Assembly: GCA_021234155.1 (NCBI GenBank)
Contig: JAJEKV010000008.1
Location: 23,033,106 to 23,097,105 of the forward strand
Source: Isoetes taiwanensis
Taxonomy: Eukaryota > Streptophyta > Lycopodiopsida > Isoetales > Isoetaceae
Direction: 5' to 3'
Length of the DNA: 64,000 bases
The position numbers and the translations under genes are program-made. This document shows, piece by piece, positions 10,070-20,495 of this stretch. The notes beneath the pieces are model-generated. The model saw only the letters and a program-made list of their open reading frames with translations, was not told where the DNA came from and made no database searches. Within the stretch, counting starts at the first letter, position 1. Each line of letters opens with the position of its first letter.

Positions 10070-12005
10070 GGGCTCAAGCTCTAGGGGTTATTAAACAAAT
10101 AGTGCCTCTGGGAGCTGGAAAATCGCCTTAGAGTGAGGAGCAAAGGGGTAGGGTGCAAATGAGGGTTGTGGTTCTATTTATAGACAAAACCCTAATTTTG
10201 GAAAATTTTAAGGTTGGGGAATATCTATGATTCTAAAGTGCTGCTATGCAATTCATAGACAAACTAGGTTAAAGAGTGCATTCTAAGCATCATATTGCAA
10301 CAAATTTCATCTAATTTGGAGAAAGTTGGGGCAAGTTGGGTTAATTTTGGTCTGACCACTCACACAGTGCGCGAGAGGCTAATCCGAGAATGACGGATTT
10401 GGTCCTGGCACACTCTGTGAGGGGTGTGGCCCTATTTGGGTCGAGGATAACTCAAGACATGAAAATTAAGGGTCAAATCCTACTTATCTCGACGAGTTAG
10501 GTTGGATTATGCCCTTCCTTTCTTCATTTGGACAAGTCTTGGCATAGATCAGGGGTCGACCACTCACACAGTGCGCGACACGCTAATCCAAGAATGACGG
10601 ATTTGGTCCTGGCGCACTCTGTGAGGGGTGGAACTCTGTTTGGGTCTAGGATGGCTCAATTTCTATAATCTAAGGGTCAAATCCTATTTATCTCAATGAG
10701 TTGGGTTGAATTATGCCCTTATTTTCTACATTTGGCCAAGTATTGGCAAAGATCAGTGGTCGACCACTCACACAGTGCGCGAGAGGCTAATCCGAAAATC
10801 TCGGATTGGGTGGGTCCTGGCGCACTCTATGAGGGGTGGGGCCAAAACGACTGAGTTTTGCTCCAAATTTGGTAATTCCAAATGTAGATACCATTAGTAC
10901 AACCTAATTACTTATGATTTTGCACATTAACATGTTCAAAACTTAATTTTGTATTTACCTTGTATTACTTGTTTCGTTTGTAGAGGTGTTTGCCTCAGTG
11001 CTTCCTCTCTTGGGTCTGCCTTTTCACTCTCCTCCCTTCTGTTGTCAGTACGTCCCCTGGGTCTTCAATGTCTTCAAAAAGTCGTGCTCCTTGCTCTTCT
11101 GTGGCTCTAGCCTTGTACTACAAAAGCTATTGCTTCTATTTCTAAATAACTGTAGTTTGGAAGACAGAATTTAGGGTTTGTGCTATTTTGGTCATTTTAA
11201 GGTGGATTATAATATTTTTAGCCTAATTTGAGGTCATAAATGGGTTCTAGACTCTTTAATGGTCCTAAGGATTTGGAGCTGTATAGCTCAAGTTATGAGG
11301 GTTCAAAGTTTTGACCCCTCACACAGTGCGCGAGAGGCTAATCCGAAAATGTCGGATTGGCCCTGGGCGCACTCTGTGAGTAGTCACCGCCTGTTTAGGT
11401 CCTAGATGACTCTACAAAGTTGATATGAAGGCCAAATCCTACTTATTTCGCAGAGTTACGGCGGTTTATGCCCTTAATTTCTACATTGGGACAAGTCTAG
11501 ACATAGATCAGTGGCCCAACACTCACACAGTGCGCGAGGAGTACTTCCAAAATTTTCGGATTGGCCCTGGGGGCACTCCGTGAGTGGTCACTACTTTTTG
11601 GCTCTAACTTTAGTTTTATAAACAGTTTCTTAGTGTTAGAACATACATTCCTAGCTTAAATTCAAGCTCTAGGCGACCCTGACCTATCAGATTGCTCTAA
11701 TTATGCATCTATCTAGGTCAACATGGGTCCACCACTCACACAGTGCGCGAGAGGCAAATCCAAGAATATCGGATTGGCCCTGGGCGCACTCTGTGAGGGG
11801 TCACACCTTTTTTGCCATGATTTCTAGGGTTTTTGCTAAAATTTCTTACTAACTTTAGCATTTATCTACTTGCTGCGCTAGAGATTGGAAATTTTTTTTC
11901 CCAATTTTCGAGGTTCGTGCTTGGGTGGCTGTTCCCAAGACTGGAAGTTTACTGTTAGTCCTAATAGGGAATGGTCAGTGCTCGATCTTGGTCTACCAAG
12001 ATCAT
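10070..12005 (-). mobile_element. Long leader of LTR element copy B
   Basis: About 1.9 kb separates the primer site from the first ORF. It is untranslated as far as I can see and is organised as ~204-bp tandem units that each carry one hairpin repeat. A unit also includes phrases such as TCAAATCCTACTTATCTC and TTGGACAAGTCT. Unit pairs are diverged, so the array is ancient relative to the element's insertion. Confidence 0.7.
10359..11797. repeat. Six nested-hairpin repeats in leader B
   Basis: Copies lie at 10359-10421, 10563-10624, 10767-10833, 11318-11380, 11522-11584 and 11735-11797, with starts 204, 204, 551, 204 and 213 bp apart. Each has the outer pair CTCACACAGTGCGC / GCGCACTCTGTGAG, and the inner pair AATCCG / CGGATT is present in most copies. 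Copy 5 keeps the hairpin ends but has a changed interior. They sit between the primer site and the gag-like ORF. Confidence 0.85.
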
Positions 12006-12017
12006 GCTCTGATATCA
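12006..12017 (-). other. Primer binding site, copy B
   Basis: The minus strand reads TGATATCAGAGC, one mismatch from the initiator Met primer site seen in copy A, and it sits one base from the LTR edge at 12,019. Confidence 0.85.
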
Positions 12018-12018
12018 C

Positions 12019-13591
12019 TGTGACGTCCCCTACTTCGTCTACGATGCTCCCATCATATTCGAAGGCGGAGTTCATCCCCCTAATAGCCAAACTAGCAGGG
12101 GCCATCCACCTGACACCAATCCCATGAACTGGGCCAGTGAGGGAAGAGTGGATGGGTCATTTGCCTGTCTTCCTTCGGGACCGTCCTAGCTGCGAAAACG
12201 TGAATAAACATGAGCACATAACATCAATACATCAATAAGTTCACCTCGAAGGGTGAACACCTCATAACATCACATGTACAACAACATCAAATAACATCAA
12301 CACGGGGAGATCCTGCCCAGGGCTCAGACTCATAAGGGATCGACTGACGGCTTGGGTCTCCAGAAGTCAATGCAGACCGAATCATGGCAATGGATTGGGC
12401 TGGCATAAGAACATGGCTGTTGGGTAGTCCATTCCATCCGCCCCTCCCGTGCACACTTTGCAGAGTACGTTGACAAGTATTGGGACCGGACCGTAGCCTA
12501 ACGGGTACATAGCCAAGAGGGCTACTACTGGGTTGCATCTTCCCAGTCTTGATGAGGCAGGAGGAGAGTCACCTCTCCTCCAGGGGCATCCATGCTCATC
12601 ACAGGTGGCTAGAGGGCCATTGCCCTTATTCGACTTGAACCTCATGGAAGGCGACGCATCACCCCAGAGGTGTCGAGCTCATGCCTTGCCCACACTCAGT
12701 GGCAAACCATTAAGCCTAGCTCACTAAGATCCCTGGTAGGCTTTACACACCAGAGGGATCAATCAATGATGGGACAAGTCCCACTTATTCCACCAGTCTA
12801 GCCCACCAGTCTAGCCCCTCCACCTACAACCAGGCGGGCTCTTTGTGCACGGGCCGCATTAATTGGTTATTAATGAGGCTATCTAGGAACATCTGCTACA
12901 GAGGCTTTTAAGGTCTCTACCCCCCTTCCCAATACACGGGAGAGCATAGAATGAACACCATAATCATCAAAGAACTGAATTGTAGAATAACATCTAATCT
13001 ACCTACCTAAACATCCAAAGTTAGGTTCTTTTGTTAGAGCTTATGATCTCGGGATCTATAAGGCCTCTAAGGCTGAACTAACACGTTAAAGCAGCTCATT
13101 TCCAAGCTAAAAGGCGGCTTTGCACAACAGAATGACCATTTACCTGGCCCCTAACTTGCTCCAGATTCTCGGAATGCATCCATGCTTCTGATCCTGTTGA
13201 AGACTGCTGCTGCTCTAGAGATCTATTGTGCAAGGGCAGCTTTTTAGAGCCTGGCAATGCGAACTAGAATCCTGGCTTGGCCGGAATGGCTCTATGAAAC
13301 CCTAATTGCGAAAAAGGAAGACGGGTTTAGGGTTTAAGGGGGAAGCCCTTATATAGAAACCCTTAGGGTTAAGTTAACATTGGCCAAATGGGGTTTTGCC
13401 ATTTGGCATGGGGTTTATAGTTGCATATGTTTATTAAATATGCACAACATACGAGGTTGCCCCTTAGGTGCAACCCTTGCCCCCTAGGTGCAACCCTCTC
13501 CGTCTCGCTAGTACTTGTCATAATGACATGTACGTGTGACGTGGCAATATAATATATGTATTTGGGGCATATATTATACTGAAATGTCACA
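12019..13591 (-). mobile_element. 5' LTR of LTR retrotransposon, copy B (1,573 bp)
   Basis: Its ends are TGTGACGT and ATGTCACA, a near-perfect terminal inverted pair. It is homologous to 4,683-6,296. It contains a motif pair near its 5' (right) end, GCAACCC and CCCCTAGGTGCAAC, shared with copy A. Like copy A it has the primer site on its left, so both are 5' LTRs of separate minus-strand insertions, not the two ends of one element. Confidence 0.85.
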
Positions 13592-14130
13592 GCATAGGTC
13601 CCTGCACGGCGGTAGTCCAGGCGCAGCTGGGGCACCTGGGGTGTTGAGGCAGTAGATGCACAGGGAGCTTGCCAATGGAGATGCACGAACAGGGGCTGGT
13701 ATCTGAGTCCACTTCCTCGTCCTGAGTGTCTGTTCCAATGGAAAAATGGGTAACCAGGTGCAGATCCTGTTCCTCAACCAGCAGATAATCCACCACACTA
13801 GAGACGCCCCCTTGGTTCTCCTGTCTACAAGTGCAGCAGCTGGAAGATGGCCATTGTGCCAACCCATTACAAATAACCAGGTCAAAGATACTACCCAGCA
13901 ACAACAACTGCCTGCCATAGCGCGAAATATGGTTGTCGGCTGACACCCTTGACCAAGCCACCTTTGCGGGGTTCAACTGCAAGACGTCCTCTGCCAGGGG
14001 CTCAAATTTTGGGACCTGCTCGACTCATGTGCGTGCATTAAAGTCGCCAAGCAACATAACCTTGCCCAACTGTTTGTGCTGCTGTATGTCATCATATAGA
14101 TCGACATAGGGATCCAATCTATCCCTCTTG
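13592..14130 (-). pseudogene. LINE (non-LTR) endonuclease domain fragment
   Basis: The minus strand reads GKVMLLGDFNART near 14,030-14,070, which is the GDFNAR motif of apurinic-type (EEP family) endonucleases of plant LINEs. A frameshift follows. Then come RVSADNHISRYGRQLLLL, FDLVICNG and SVVDYLLVEEQDL, which match the later N-G and DY-L conserved blocks. The final SDH motif region is lost at the LTR-B junction near 13,590. No reverse transcriptase part is present, so this is an endonuclease-only scrap. Confidence 0.8.
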
Positions 14131-14858
14131 CAGCAGGATATAAAATTTCAAGAGAGTTATGTCCATCATCAGAACATGAGAAGGAAGAAATGGAAAGTAT
14201 ACCTTACAGAGAGCTTATAGGATGCCTACTTTATGTAGCTAATAGTACTCGACCAGACATCTCTTATGCAGTAAACCTATTGCATAGGTACAATAATAAT
14301 CCCAGCAAAGGACATTGGGTAGCCGCTAAAAGGATTTTAAGATACTTAAAGCGCAGTAAAAGATCAGGGAATTATCTTTTGCTCCGACAACGTGACTCTA
14401 TTTGCATACTCAGATGCGGATTAGGCGGGTGATCTAGATGCAGGAAGGTCCACATCTGGTTACGCCTTAATTCTAGCAGGTGGTATAATTTCATGGAGGA
14501 GCAAAAAACAATCGTCAGTGGCAATGTCATCTGTTGAAGCAAAATACTCAGCATCTTCTCTAGCAGTCAAAGAAATTGTCTGGGTTAGAAGGCTGTTGTT
14601 GAGATAGGTATACCACAAAGTGACTCTACTACGCTCCTAACTGACAGTCTGAAATGTATTGCTATAGCAAAGAATCCGGTACATCATGAAAGGGCAAAAC
14701 ATATCGAAGTGCATATGCATTTTGTAAGAGATCGTATTGCTAAACAGGTAATAGTAATGCAGTATGTAGAAACTTCATATCAAGCAGCAGATATATTCAC
14801 CAAGACAATGTCAGAGAAAAAGCTCGATATATACAAAAAATTGCTTGGTATACGATAA
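14131..14858 (+). pseudogene. Ty1/copia RT C-terminus and RNase H, 3' end of pol
   Basis: The frame opens with PSSEHEKEEMESIPYRELIG, then CLLYVANSTRPDISYAVNLL and WVAAKRILRYLK, all diagnostic of copia RT/RNase H. After frameshifts near 14,400-14,620 the pattern resumes with SLKCIAIAKNPVHHERAKHI and QAADIFTKTMSEKKLDIYKK, ending in a TAA at 14,856. The first RNase H motif is damaged. A polypurine tract and an LTR follow immediately, confirming the 3' end of the element. The 5' part is cut where LINE sequence begins. Confidence 0.9.
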
Positions 14859-14870
14859 CAATAATGGCAT

Positions 14871-14879
14871 GAAGGGGAA
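14871..14879 (+). other. Polypurine tract of copia element
   Basis: GAAGGGGAA lies just before the TGTTATAT start of the LTR, the expected plus-strand primer site. Confidence 0.75.
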
Positions 14880-14880
14880 T

Positions 14881-15538
14881 TGTTATATATTATTTATATG
14901 ATCATGCCATATATTGGTGTTGCAAAATTGTGAGGGCACGTGGACACAAAGTCGGTGGTGAAGATATCTATAAAAAAAGGGGGAGTGAACATATTGTGTG
15001 CATCGCGACAGTGGGCGGACAGATACAGTGGGCCGATGTGGAGTTCGTTGCACAGGTGACTTCGGCAAAGGAGCGCTGACCTGCCGAAACTATGAAAGAG
15101 ATGCTTGGATACACGAATTGATGCAGAACGGCAGGGGAAGAAGGCACGGTTTGAGGAAGAATGGCAGGATCAGATTTGTGCAGAGGTATTGCTTTGCTCA
15201 ATATCAGATTGCTTTGCTTGATATCAGAGGTAGAAGTGATCTTGCAATTTTTTTCTGGATTAGCTTGTGCTCTTGCAATTTGTTTCTGGATTTGCTGTGC
15301 TATTGACTGAAACGGAATTTAGATTCCAGAAAGCTTGGATCCAGCTGCAGGTTCCGCAGTGTTAAGTTCATTTCTGAATTGTTCTCAGCAAAGAATAGAC
15401 TTGGATTGCTTGCTGATGTTGAATGCAACACAAGATTTGGTTTGAAGGAGGAGCATAGCCCAACGTTCTGTGGTAATTTTGTTATTGCTTTTGATACTTG
15501 TTGTCTGTAGAAATATTTTGTTGGTGCCTATTTTAACA
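14881..15538 (+). mobile_element. 3' LTR of copia element (~658 bp)
   Basis: It starts TGTTATAT right after the polypurine tract and ends near ATTTTAACA, forming a short TGTTA/TAACA inverted pair. It holds a TATA-like box (TATAAAAA) near 14,969, with a G-rich segment after it. The 5' LTR is not in the window. The right boundary is inferred from the terminal pair only. Confidence 0.6.
14968..14976 (+). promoter_or_regulatory. TATA box inside copia LTR
   Basis: CTATAAAAA lies about 88 bp inside the LTR, a usual place for the LTR promoter. The element is broken, so activity is doubtful. Confidence 0.4.
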
Positions 15539-15840
15539 AAACAGACGTCCCTTTCCCTACAATGGTGGTTCTCTTCTGTACCATGGCATTTCTACTTCAA
15601 CATCCAAGAGGCAAAATGGAGAGGGGATATAAAGGGACATATCTTCATATGCATTAAAGAATCTCAAACTTTATTGTTCCACACGAAGATGAAAGTCTCG
15701 ATGCTTTGTGCTGTCAAGAATTGTTACATTGTTGCTGATATTGTTTCTTTTAGGTAGGTTGTGTCCTTGAAATATTTGTTGAGGGATATGGATTGTCTAG
15801 ACAACTAAAGCTCGTAAGAAAATTTCGAACAAAATACACA
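15539..15840. other. Spacer, no gene recognised
   Basis: Only short ORFs without family resemblance lie between the copia LTR and the CACTA terminus. Confidence 0.5.
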
Positions 15841-16112
15841 AAGAAAAGAATAAGGCAATGTAACTCGTAGTGTCATCTATAATTGTTTCAAACACAACAA
15901 GAGAATGATCATTTAGCGACATGGGTTTGCGACGTCTGAGTCACGTGGCGTCGCAATTGACGTGACCATGTGACGTAAGAAAAGAATAAGGCAATGTAAC
16001 TCGTAGTGTCATCTATAATTGTTTCAAACACAACAAGAGAATGATCATTTAGCGACATGGGTTTGCGACGTCTGAGTCACGTGGCGTCGCAATTGACGTG
16101 ACCATGTGACGT
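15841..16112. repeat. Perfect 136-bp tandem duplication over the CACTA terminus
   Basis: 15841-15976 and 15977-16112 are identical. The unit includes the CACTA-like end CACAACAAGAGAATGA, so the apparent 5' terminus appears twice (15891 and 16027). This is one of the fixed-offset pairs discussed in the findings. Confidence 0.95.
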
Positions 16113-16500
16113 CAATCGCGGCGTCCACGTCGCGCACGCCGTCGCATCGCGGCGATATTCTTCGGCGACGTCGACATCGTGACTGGCGGATCGTCATGCC
16201 GGTGGATGTCGGTGCAGTGGACGGCGGTGTCACGCCCGGTGGATACTTGCGGCGCCGCGTCGCACGCGGCGTCAGTGACTTGGCCCATCATCCGCCCGGT
16301 GGACTTGGCCCGGTGAGCGGCGGTGTCACGCCCGGTGGATGTCCGCGGCGTGGCGCCGCATGCGGCGTCCGCGTGACATTACGAGAATGGATGACACGTT
16401 AGTGCGTATTTTGCCATTAATGCTTGCCGATCGCATGTGACGGCATGTGACCGTTGACAATACGGCGTGATGCGGCGTGGCGTGCCTGCGGCGTTCTGAT
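16113..16500. repeat. CpG-rich subterminal repeats of the CACTA 5' end
   Basis: GC content rises sharply. Short motifs such as GCGGCGTC, GGCGCCGC and GGTGTCACGCCCGGTGGAT recur (the last at ~16,224 and ~16,320, 96 bp apart). CACTA elements typically carry arrays of transposase-binding motifs of this sort inside their ends. The ORFs here are composition artefacts. Confidence 0.55.
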
Positions 16501-16576
16501 TTCTATATAAGTAACCCTTTTCGGCCTTCATTGTATGTTGTCTTGGGACCAGGGGAGGCTTCATATGCGGAACCGT

Positions 16577-17135
16577 CACATGTAAGTGACTGATTCTTGT
16601 ATTTAGTAGCCTAGACATATATAAACTAGGAGAGGACGTGTACTGCGAGTAGTAAAAAAAAACGCAGGTGTTTTGGTCAAGGACACGGTCGCCTCCACCT
16701 TGAGTAGAGAGGCACATGTAAGTGACTGATTCTTGTATTTAGTAGCCTAGACATATATAAACTAGGAGAGGACGTGTACTGCGAGTAGTAAAAAAAAACG
16801 CAGGTGTTTTGGTCAAGCCTTGAATGGAGGGGACTCTATGTATCGGGGCTAGCGCGTCTCCAAAATCTTTATTGCAATTGAAACTTATATAAGGGTCGTA
16901 CTCGGGAAAGGGCATGGTCGGTTTCACCTTGAGTGGAGAGGACTAGGTGTCCGGGCCCAATTCTGTCCATTTAGGATTTAGGGTTTAGGGTTTAGGGTTT
17001 GGGGTTTATACTACCATATTGTATCTATCACAGCCGTTCAGGAAAGGGCATGGTCGGTTTCACCTTGAGTGGAGAGGACTAGGTGTCCGGGCCCAATTCT
17101 GTCCATTTAGGATTTAGGGTTTAGGGTTTAGGCGG
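16577..17135. repeat. Two further 136-bp-offset duplications with telomere-like TTTAGGG runs
   Basis: 16577/16713 share 105 bp and 16905/17041 share 92 bp, each offset by 136 bp. The second pair ends in TTTAGGG repeats (16,972-17,003 and 17,108-17,132), the plant telomere unit. Only four or so units occur, so this is an interstitial run, not a telomere. Confidence 0.85.
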
Positions 17136-17244
17136 CGACTTAGAACGGTTGTTGAAGACCACCTGATAAGATTTGGTACATTTGAACAACCCACCAGATC
17201 TAATGCTCGTCATGGATATCAGGTTGGTATACAATGATTATTTG

Positions 17245-17245
<1 letters not shown>

Positions 17246-17272
<27 letters not shown>
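17246..17272. repeat. Poly-T run (about 27 nt)
   Basis: A homopolymer inside the putative intron before the SET ORF. Similar T runs lie at ~20,485, 26,444 and 26,587. Confidence 0.9.
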
Positions 17273-17277
<5 letters not shown>

Positions 17278-17333
17278 GTATCTCTCCTAGTTCAAGTATA
17301 TATTTAAGATGTTTATGATATCTAAATATGTAG

Positions 17334-18153
17334 GTATGATGTTGATGTCTCCTCCAAACTAGATGTGGATTTTGGTTTAATGTTGTCCATAGAGGCATAT
17401 GAAACCGAAGCAGTAACCCGATTCATCAATAATGTGGATGGGTGCCACTCAACGTTGAGTGTTCCCCTGCGTGAAAGAACACGAAGGGCTACAATCATGA
17501 GAACATTGCATGTGTCGCACATTTCCCAAGAACGCTTGGCCTCACTGCCCGAGCGTGAAATTCCTGAAGAATTGCAAAGATTAGTCCGACCCTTTGTTAG
17601 AGACCGCAAGACATTTGGCTTGTGGCCAGTGGACTTACCTATCCCTATGGATCAAGAATTTGCTTATTGGGGAAGAAGATACATCATTATGCGGAGCCGC
17701 ATTTGTCTAGAAGCTGGATTCGGCCTTATCTCCGGTACGCGTATAGAAGTGGAGCGAGGAACCCATATTCCATTAATGCCATATGCAGGTCCCGAGTACG
17801 ATTGGAAAACTTGGCAAACTTTGACTAAATATGCTTGGCGTATGAGGATTTATGGAATGAATTCCAATGCTGCGTCGATAGCTGTGGGGGCATGTGATGA
17901 GGAGTTGAAGTTTATTGATGGTCGGCTAGGGGTTCATGGCAATATTGCAGGGTTCATCAACAGTTCTATTGACAACCGTGAGCGATGCAATTGTGAATTT
18001 TTAGAGTGTCAAGGAGGGGAGGAAGATTTTTTTACAAGATATGTAAAAGGCAGATTTAGCATGGTGTGTGCTATTAAAAGCATAAACATTGGAGATGAGT
18101 TATTCATCAACTATCGCTATGATAGACCTCTCCCATTTGAGATGGAACAATAG
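17334..18153 (+). CDS. SET-domain protein (lysine methyltransferase-like) within CACTA element
   Basis: An open frame runs from a splice-like AG at 17,333 to TAG at 18,151. The only ATG near its start is at 17,380. Counting from the GTG at 17,365 (262 codons), the SET features are GFGLISGTRIEVERGTHI (residues 118-135, the N-terminal GxG strand), FIDGRLGVHGNIAGFINS (183-200, the pseudoknot N-IA-FIN motif, where the usual NHS is NSS), and AIKSINIGDELFINYRYD (236-253, with GDEL and the C-terminal catalytic-type Tyr). SET proteins methylate lysine, usually on histones. No pre-SET or chromodomain is visible. A possible upstream exon (17,131-17,219, RRLRTVVEDHLIRFG) lies before a GT...AG interval with a T27 run, but the phases do not join cleanly. 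The ORF is undamaged while its transposase neighbours are broken. It could be a captured host gene or an element-encoded factor. Confidence 0.7.
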
Positions 18154-18242
18154 TATTGTTGTACTAAAAAAAAAAGGGAATAAAGAGGATTTTTTTTTTT
18201 AAATACGTTTTTTGTCATTCGTGAGTCTATGCAGATGGTTGT

Positions 18243-20480
18243 ATGTATTTTATACTTATTACATTATTTGACATGATGTTTAATACGTTACTCCTGTTTA
18301 ATGAACTCATTCAGAGCGGTCTCCATCCCGATCCATTAGTTCTAAGTTACAGGCAAAGGGAAACCTATCGTCGTGAATTTCAAGCCAGAGCGCACCAATA
18401 TGAAGATATTGCATACGATCAATATGAAGAGGATGAAACTATTGACGAACCCGAGAACGAAGTCTTTCGTGACGAGCCGATGCTCGATATGTTGCACGCT
18501 CTTCAAGAATTACCTGATATTGATTTAGATGATGTCGAGGATGGTGGTGGAGAGGACATGGTAGAAGATGTGGGATACCCTTCGAGGATTGGTCGTACTG
18601 ACGATGACCCTATTGTTATCGAAGTAGAAACGCAGTTATTTCCCGCGTCTCGAACCTCTCGTTTGTCGGCGTGCCTGCTAATTCTCAATCTCCAAACCAA
18701 GTTCAAGTGGAGCAATGCAAGTGTCTCTGCTCTATTGAGGTGACATACTTATCAAGTCTTTCTATCTTACCACCATCTCCATCTTTTATCTTACCACTCT
18801 TAGATGCGCAGGTTATTGCACGAGAAGATCCTTCCAGAGAAGAACAATATGCCTACCGACAGATCTCAAGTCAAGAAAATGATTCAAGCGACCGGCCTTG
18901 GTTATAAAGTCATACATGCATGTCCAAATGATTGTATGATCTTCTATCCCCCTGCCGAGCATGAAAATTCCACTCATTGTCTCGTATGTAATGAACCGAG
19001 ATACAGGTGACCTAAAGGGAAAAACGGTACCTCAGAAGGTTATTCGACACTTTCCAATAATCCCAAGGTATATGCATCACCACTTCTTACAAATAGTTGT
19101 AGATTCACTTATTTTCACTACTTATATGTTGCTAGTGATGATGTGATGCGAGTCCCGAGCGACAGTGCAGCTTGGAAGCATGTCGATGCGACATGGCCTG
19201 ACTTTGGAAAAGAACCACGTAACGTGCGTTTGGGCCTAGCCACCGATGGCGTAAACCTATATGGTACACAATCGACTGCATGGTCTACATGGCCAGTGAT
19301 GATAGTGAACTACAACATACCCCCATGGTTGTTGATGAAGAGTGGGCACATTATTATGACTTTATTGATACCTGGGAAGAAAAAACCAAGTAATTTAGAT
19401 GTGTACCTAAGAATAATTGTGGATGAGTTACCGCCTTTGTGGAACACAGGTATTCAGGTCTACGATGCACATAAAAATGACGTTTTTATGTGGACTATGC
19501 ATGACTTTCCTGGGCTTGCCGAGTGTTCTGGGTTTAAGACATCGGGGCACTTCCCTTGCATGATATGTGGGGAAAAGTTGCAGCACCGTCACTCTAAGCA
19601 TCTGAAGAAAGTAGTATACAAGGGTTTTAGGAAGTATTTGCCGCTCACGCACCCCTTCAGAAAGCAGCGTGCACACATCGGGGCACTTCCCTTGCATGAT
19701 ATGTGGGGAAAAGTTGCAGCACCGTCACTCTAAGCATCTGAAGAAAGTAGTATACAAGGGTTTTAGGAAGTATTTGCCGCTCACGCACCCCTTCAGAAAG
19801 CAGCGTGCACAATTCGATGGGCAATAGACTATCTGAGAACCACCAAGCAGAATTACCATACGAGAATGGGGTGAACGTTGGGATAAGAAGGAAGAGGGGA
19901 AAATCCGAAGGGTAAATCCGTAGAGGGGCACCTGGTGAGGGAAGTTGTAGCCGACCTAGACAGTGAGGATGAGGAATTATACAGATGTGGTGGAGAGAAA
20001 GCTTGAGGAGGAGGAAGTTTTTACCGCCAATATGAAAAGGAAGTCATTTTTTATAGACTACCATATTGGACCGACCTATTGATTCAACACCTTTTAGACC
20101 CGATGCATATCTTCAAGAATGTGGGAAACTCTTTATGGAAGCATATATTTGGTCGAAAAAAGACACAACAAATGCAGGATGGACCTTAAGGTAAGTAATA
20201 CAAAGAAAGAGGCATGGATCCGAGGTGAAGGGCAACCACTTCCCAAGCAAAATGGGTTATTGCTAGGGCTGACCATCGAGCTATTTATGATGATTTAAGG
20301 GCCCTTAGAACACCAACTTGGTTATATGCAATCATTCTTGAATTTGCATTCACAAGTCTTGGGAGCCGACCGGGTTTAAAGTCTTATGGGACCCTTGGAG
20401 GCAATAAGTGCCCTATCAAAGGTCGTAAGGTTGTTACCCATGTTGATTTAGTGGTCCCCCATCTATTTTATTTGTGGCTA
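18243..20480 (+). pseudogene. CACTA TNP2-type transposase, copy 1 (N-terminal half, broken)
   Basis: Starting 90 bp after the SET ORF, the frame encodes an acidic region (EEDETIDEPENEV) and then ILNLQTKFKWSNASVSALLR. After an intron-like gap come KKMIQATGLGYKVIHACPND and CLVCNEPRYR (18,804-19,010), the standard TNP2 N-terminal Cys block. 19,143-19,733 gives DFGKEPRNVRLGLATDGVNL, WPVMIVNYNIPPWLLMKSGH and SGHFPCMICGEKLQ, matching the TNP2 core (Asp in LGLATDG). Damage: a perfect 136-bp duplication at 19,540/19,676 scrambles the frame, and further indels lie at 19,840-20,240. A ~130-bp segment present in copy 2 (26,215-26,345) is missing near 20,385. No C-terminal part follows. Confidence 0.85.
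19540..19811. repeat. Perfect 136-bp tandem duplication inside TNP2 copy 1
   Basis: 19540-19675 equals 19676-19811. The homologous stretch in TNP2 copy 2 (from ~25,510) is present once only, so the extra unit is specific to copy 1. Confidence 0.95.
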
Positions 20481-20495
20481 AGTTTTTTTTTTTTT

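Noticed and set aside
4683-13591. One full LTR retrotransposon bounded by the LTRs at 4.68 and 12.02 kb
   Set aside because: Both LTRs have a primer site and leader on the same (left) side, so both are 5' LTRs. The sequence between them is not one element's interior.
14998-15306. A 102-codon plus-strand ORF as a gene
   Set aside because: It lies within the copia LTR and has no protein family resemblance.
16972-17132. True telomere or chromosome end
   Set aside because: Only a few TTTAGGG units, interrupted, inside a transposon and doubled by a 136-bp repeat; genes and elements lie on both sides.
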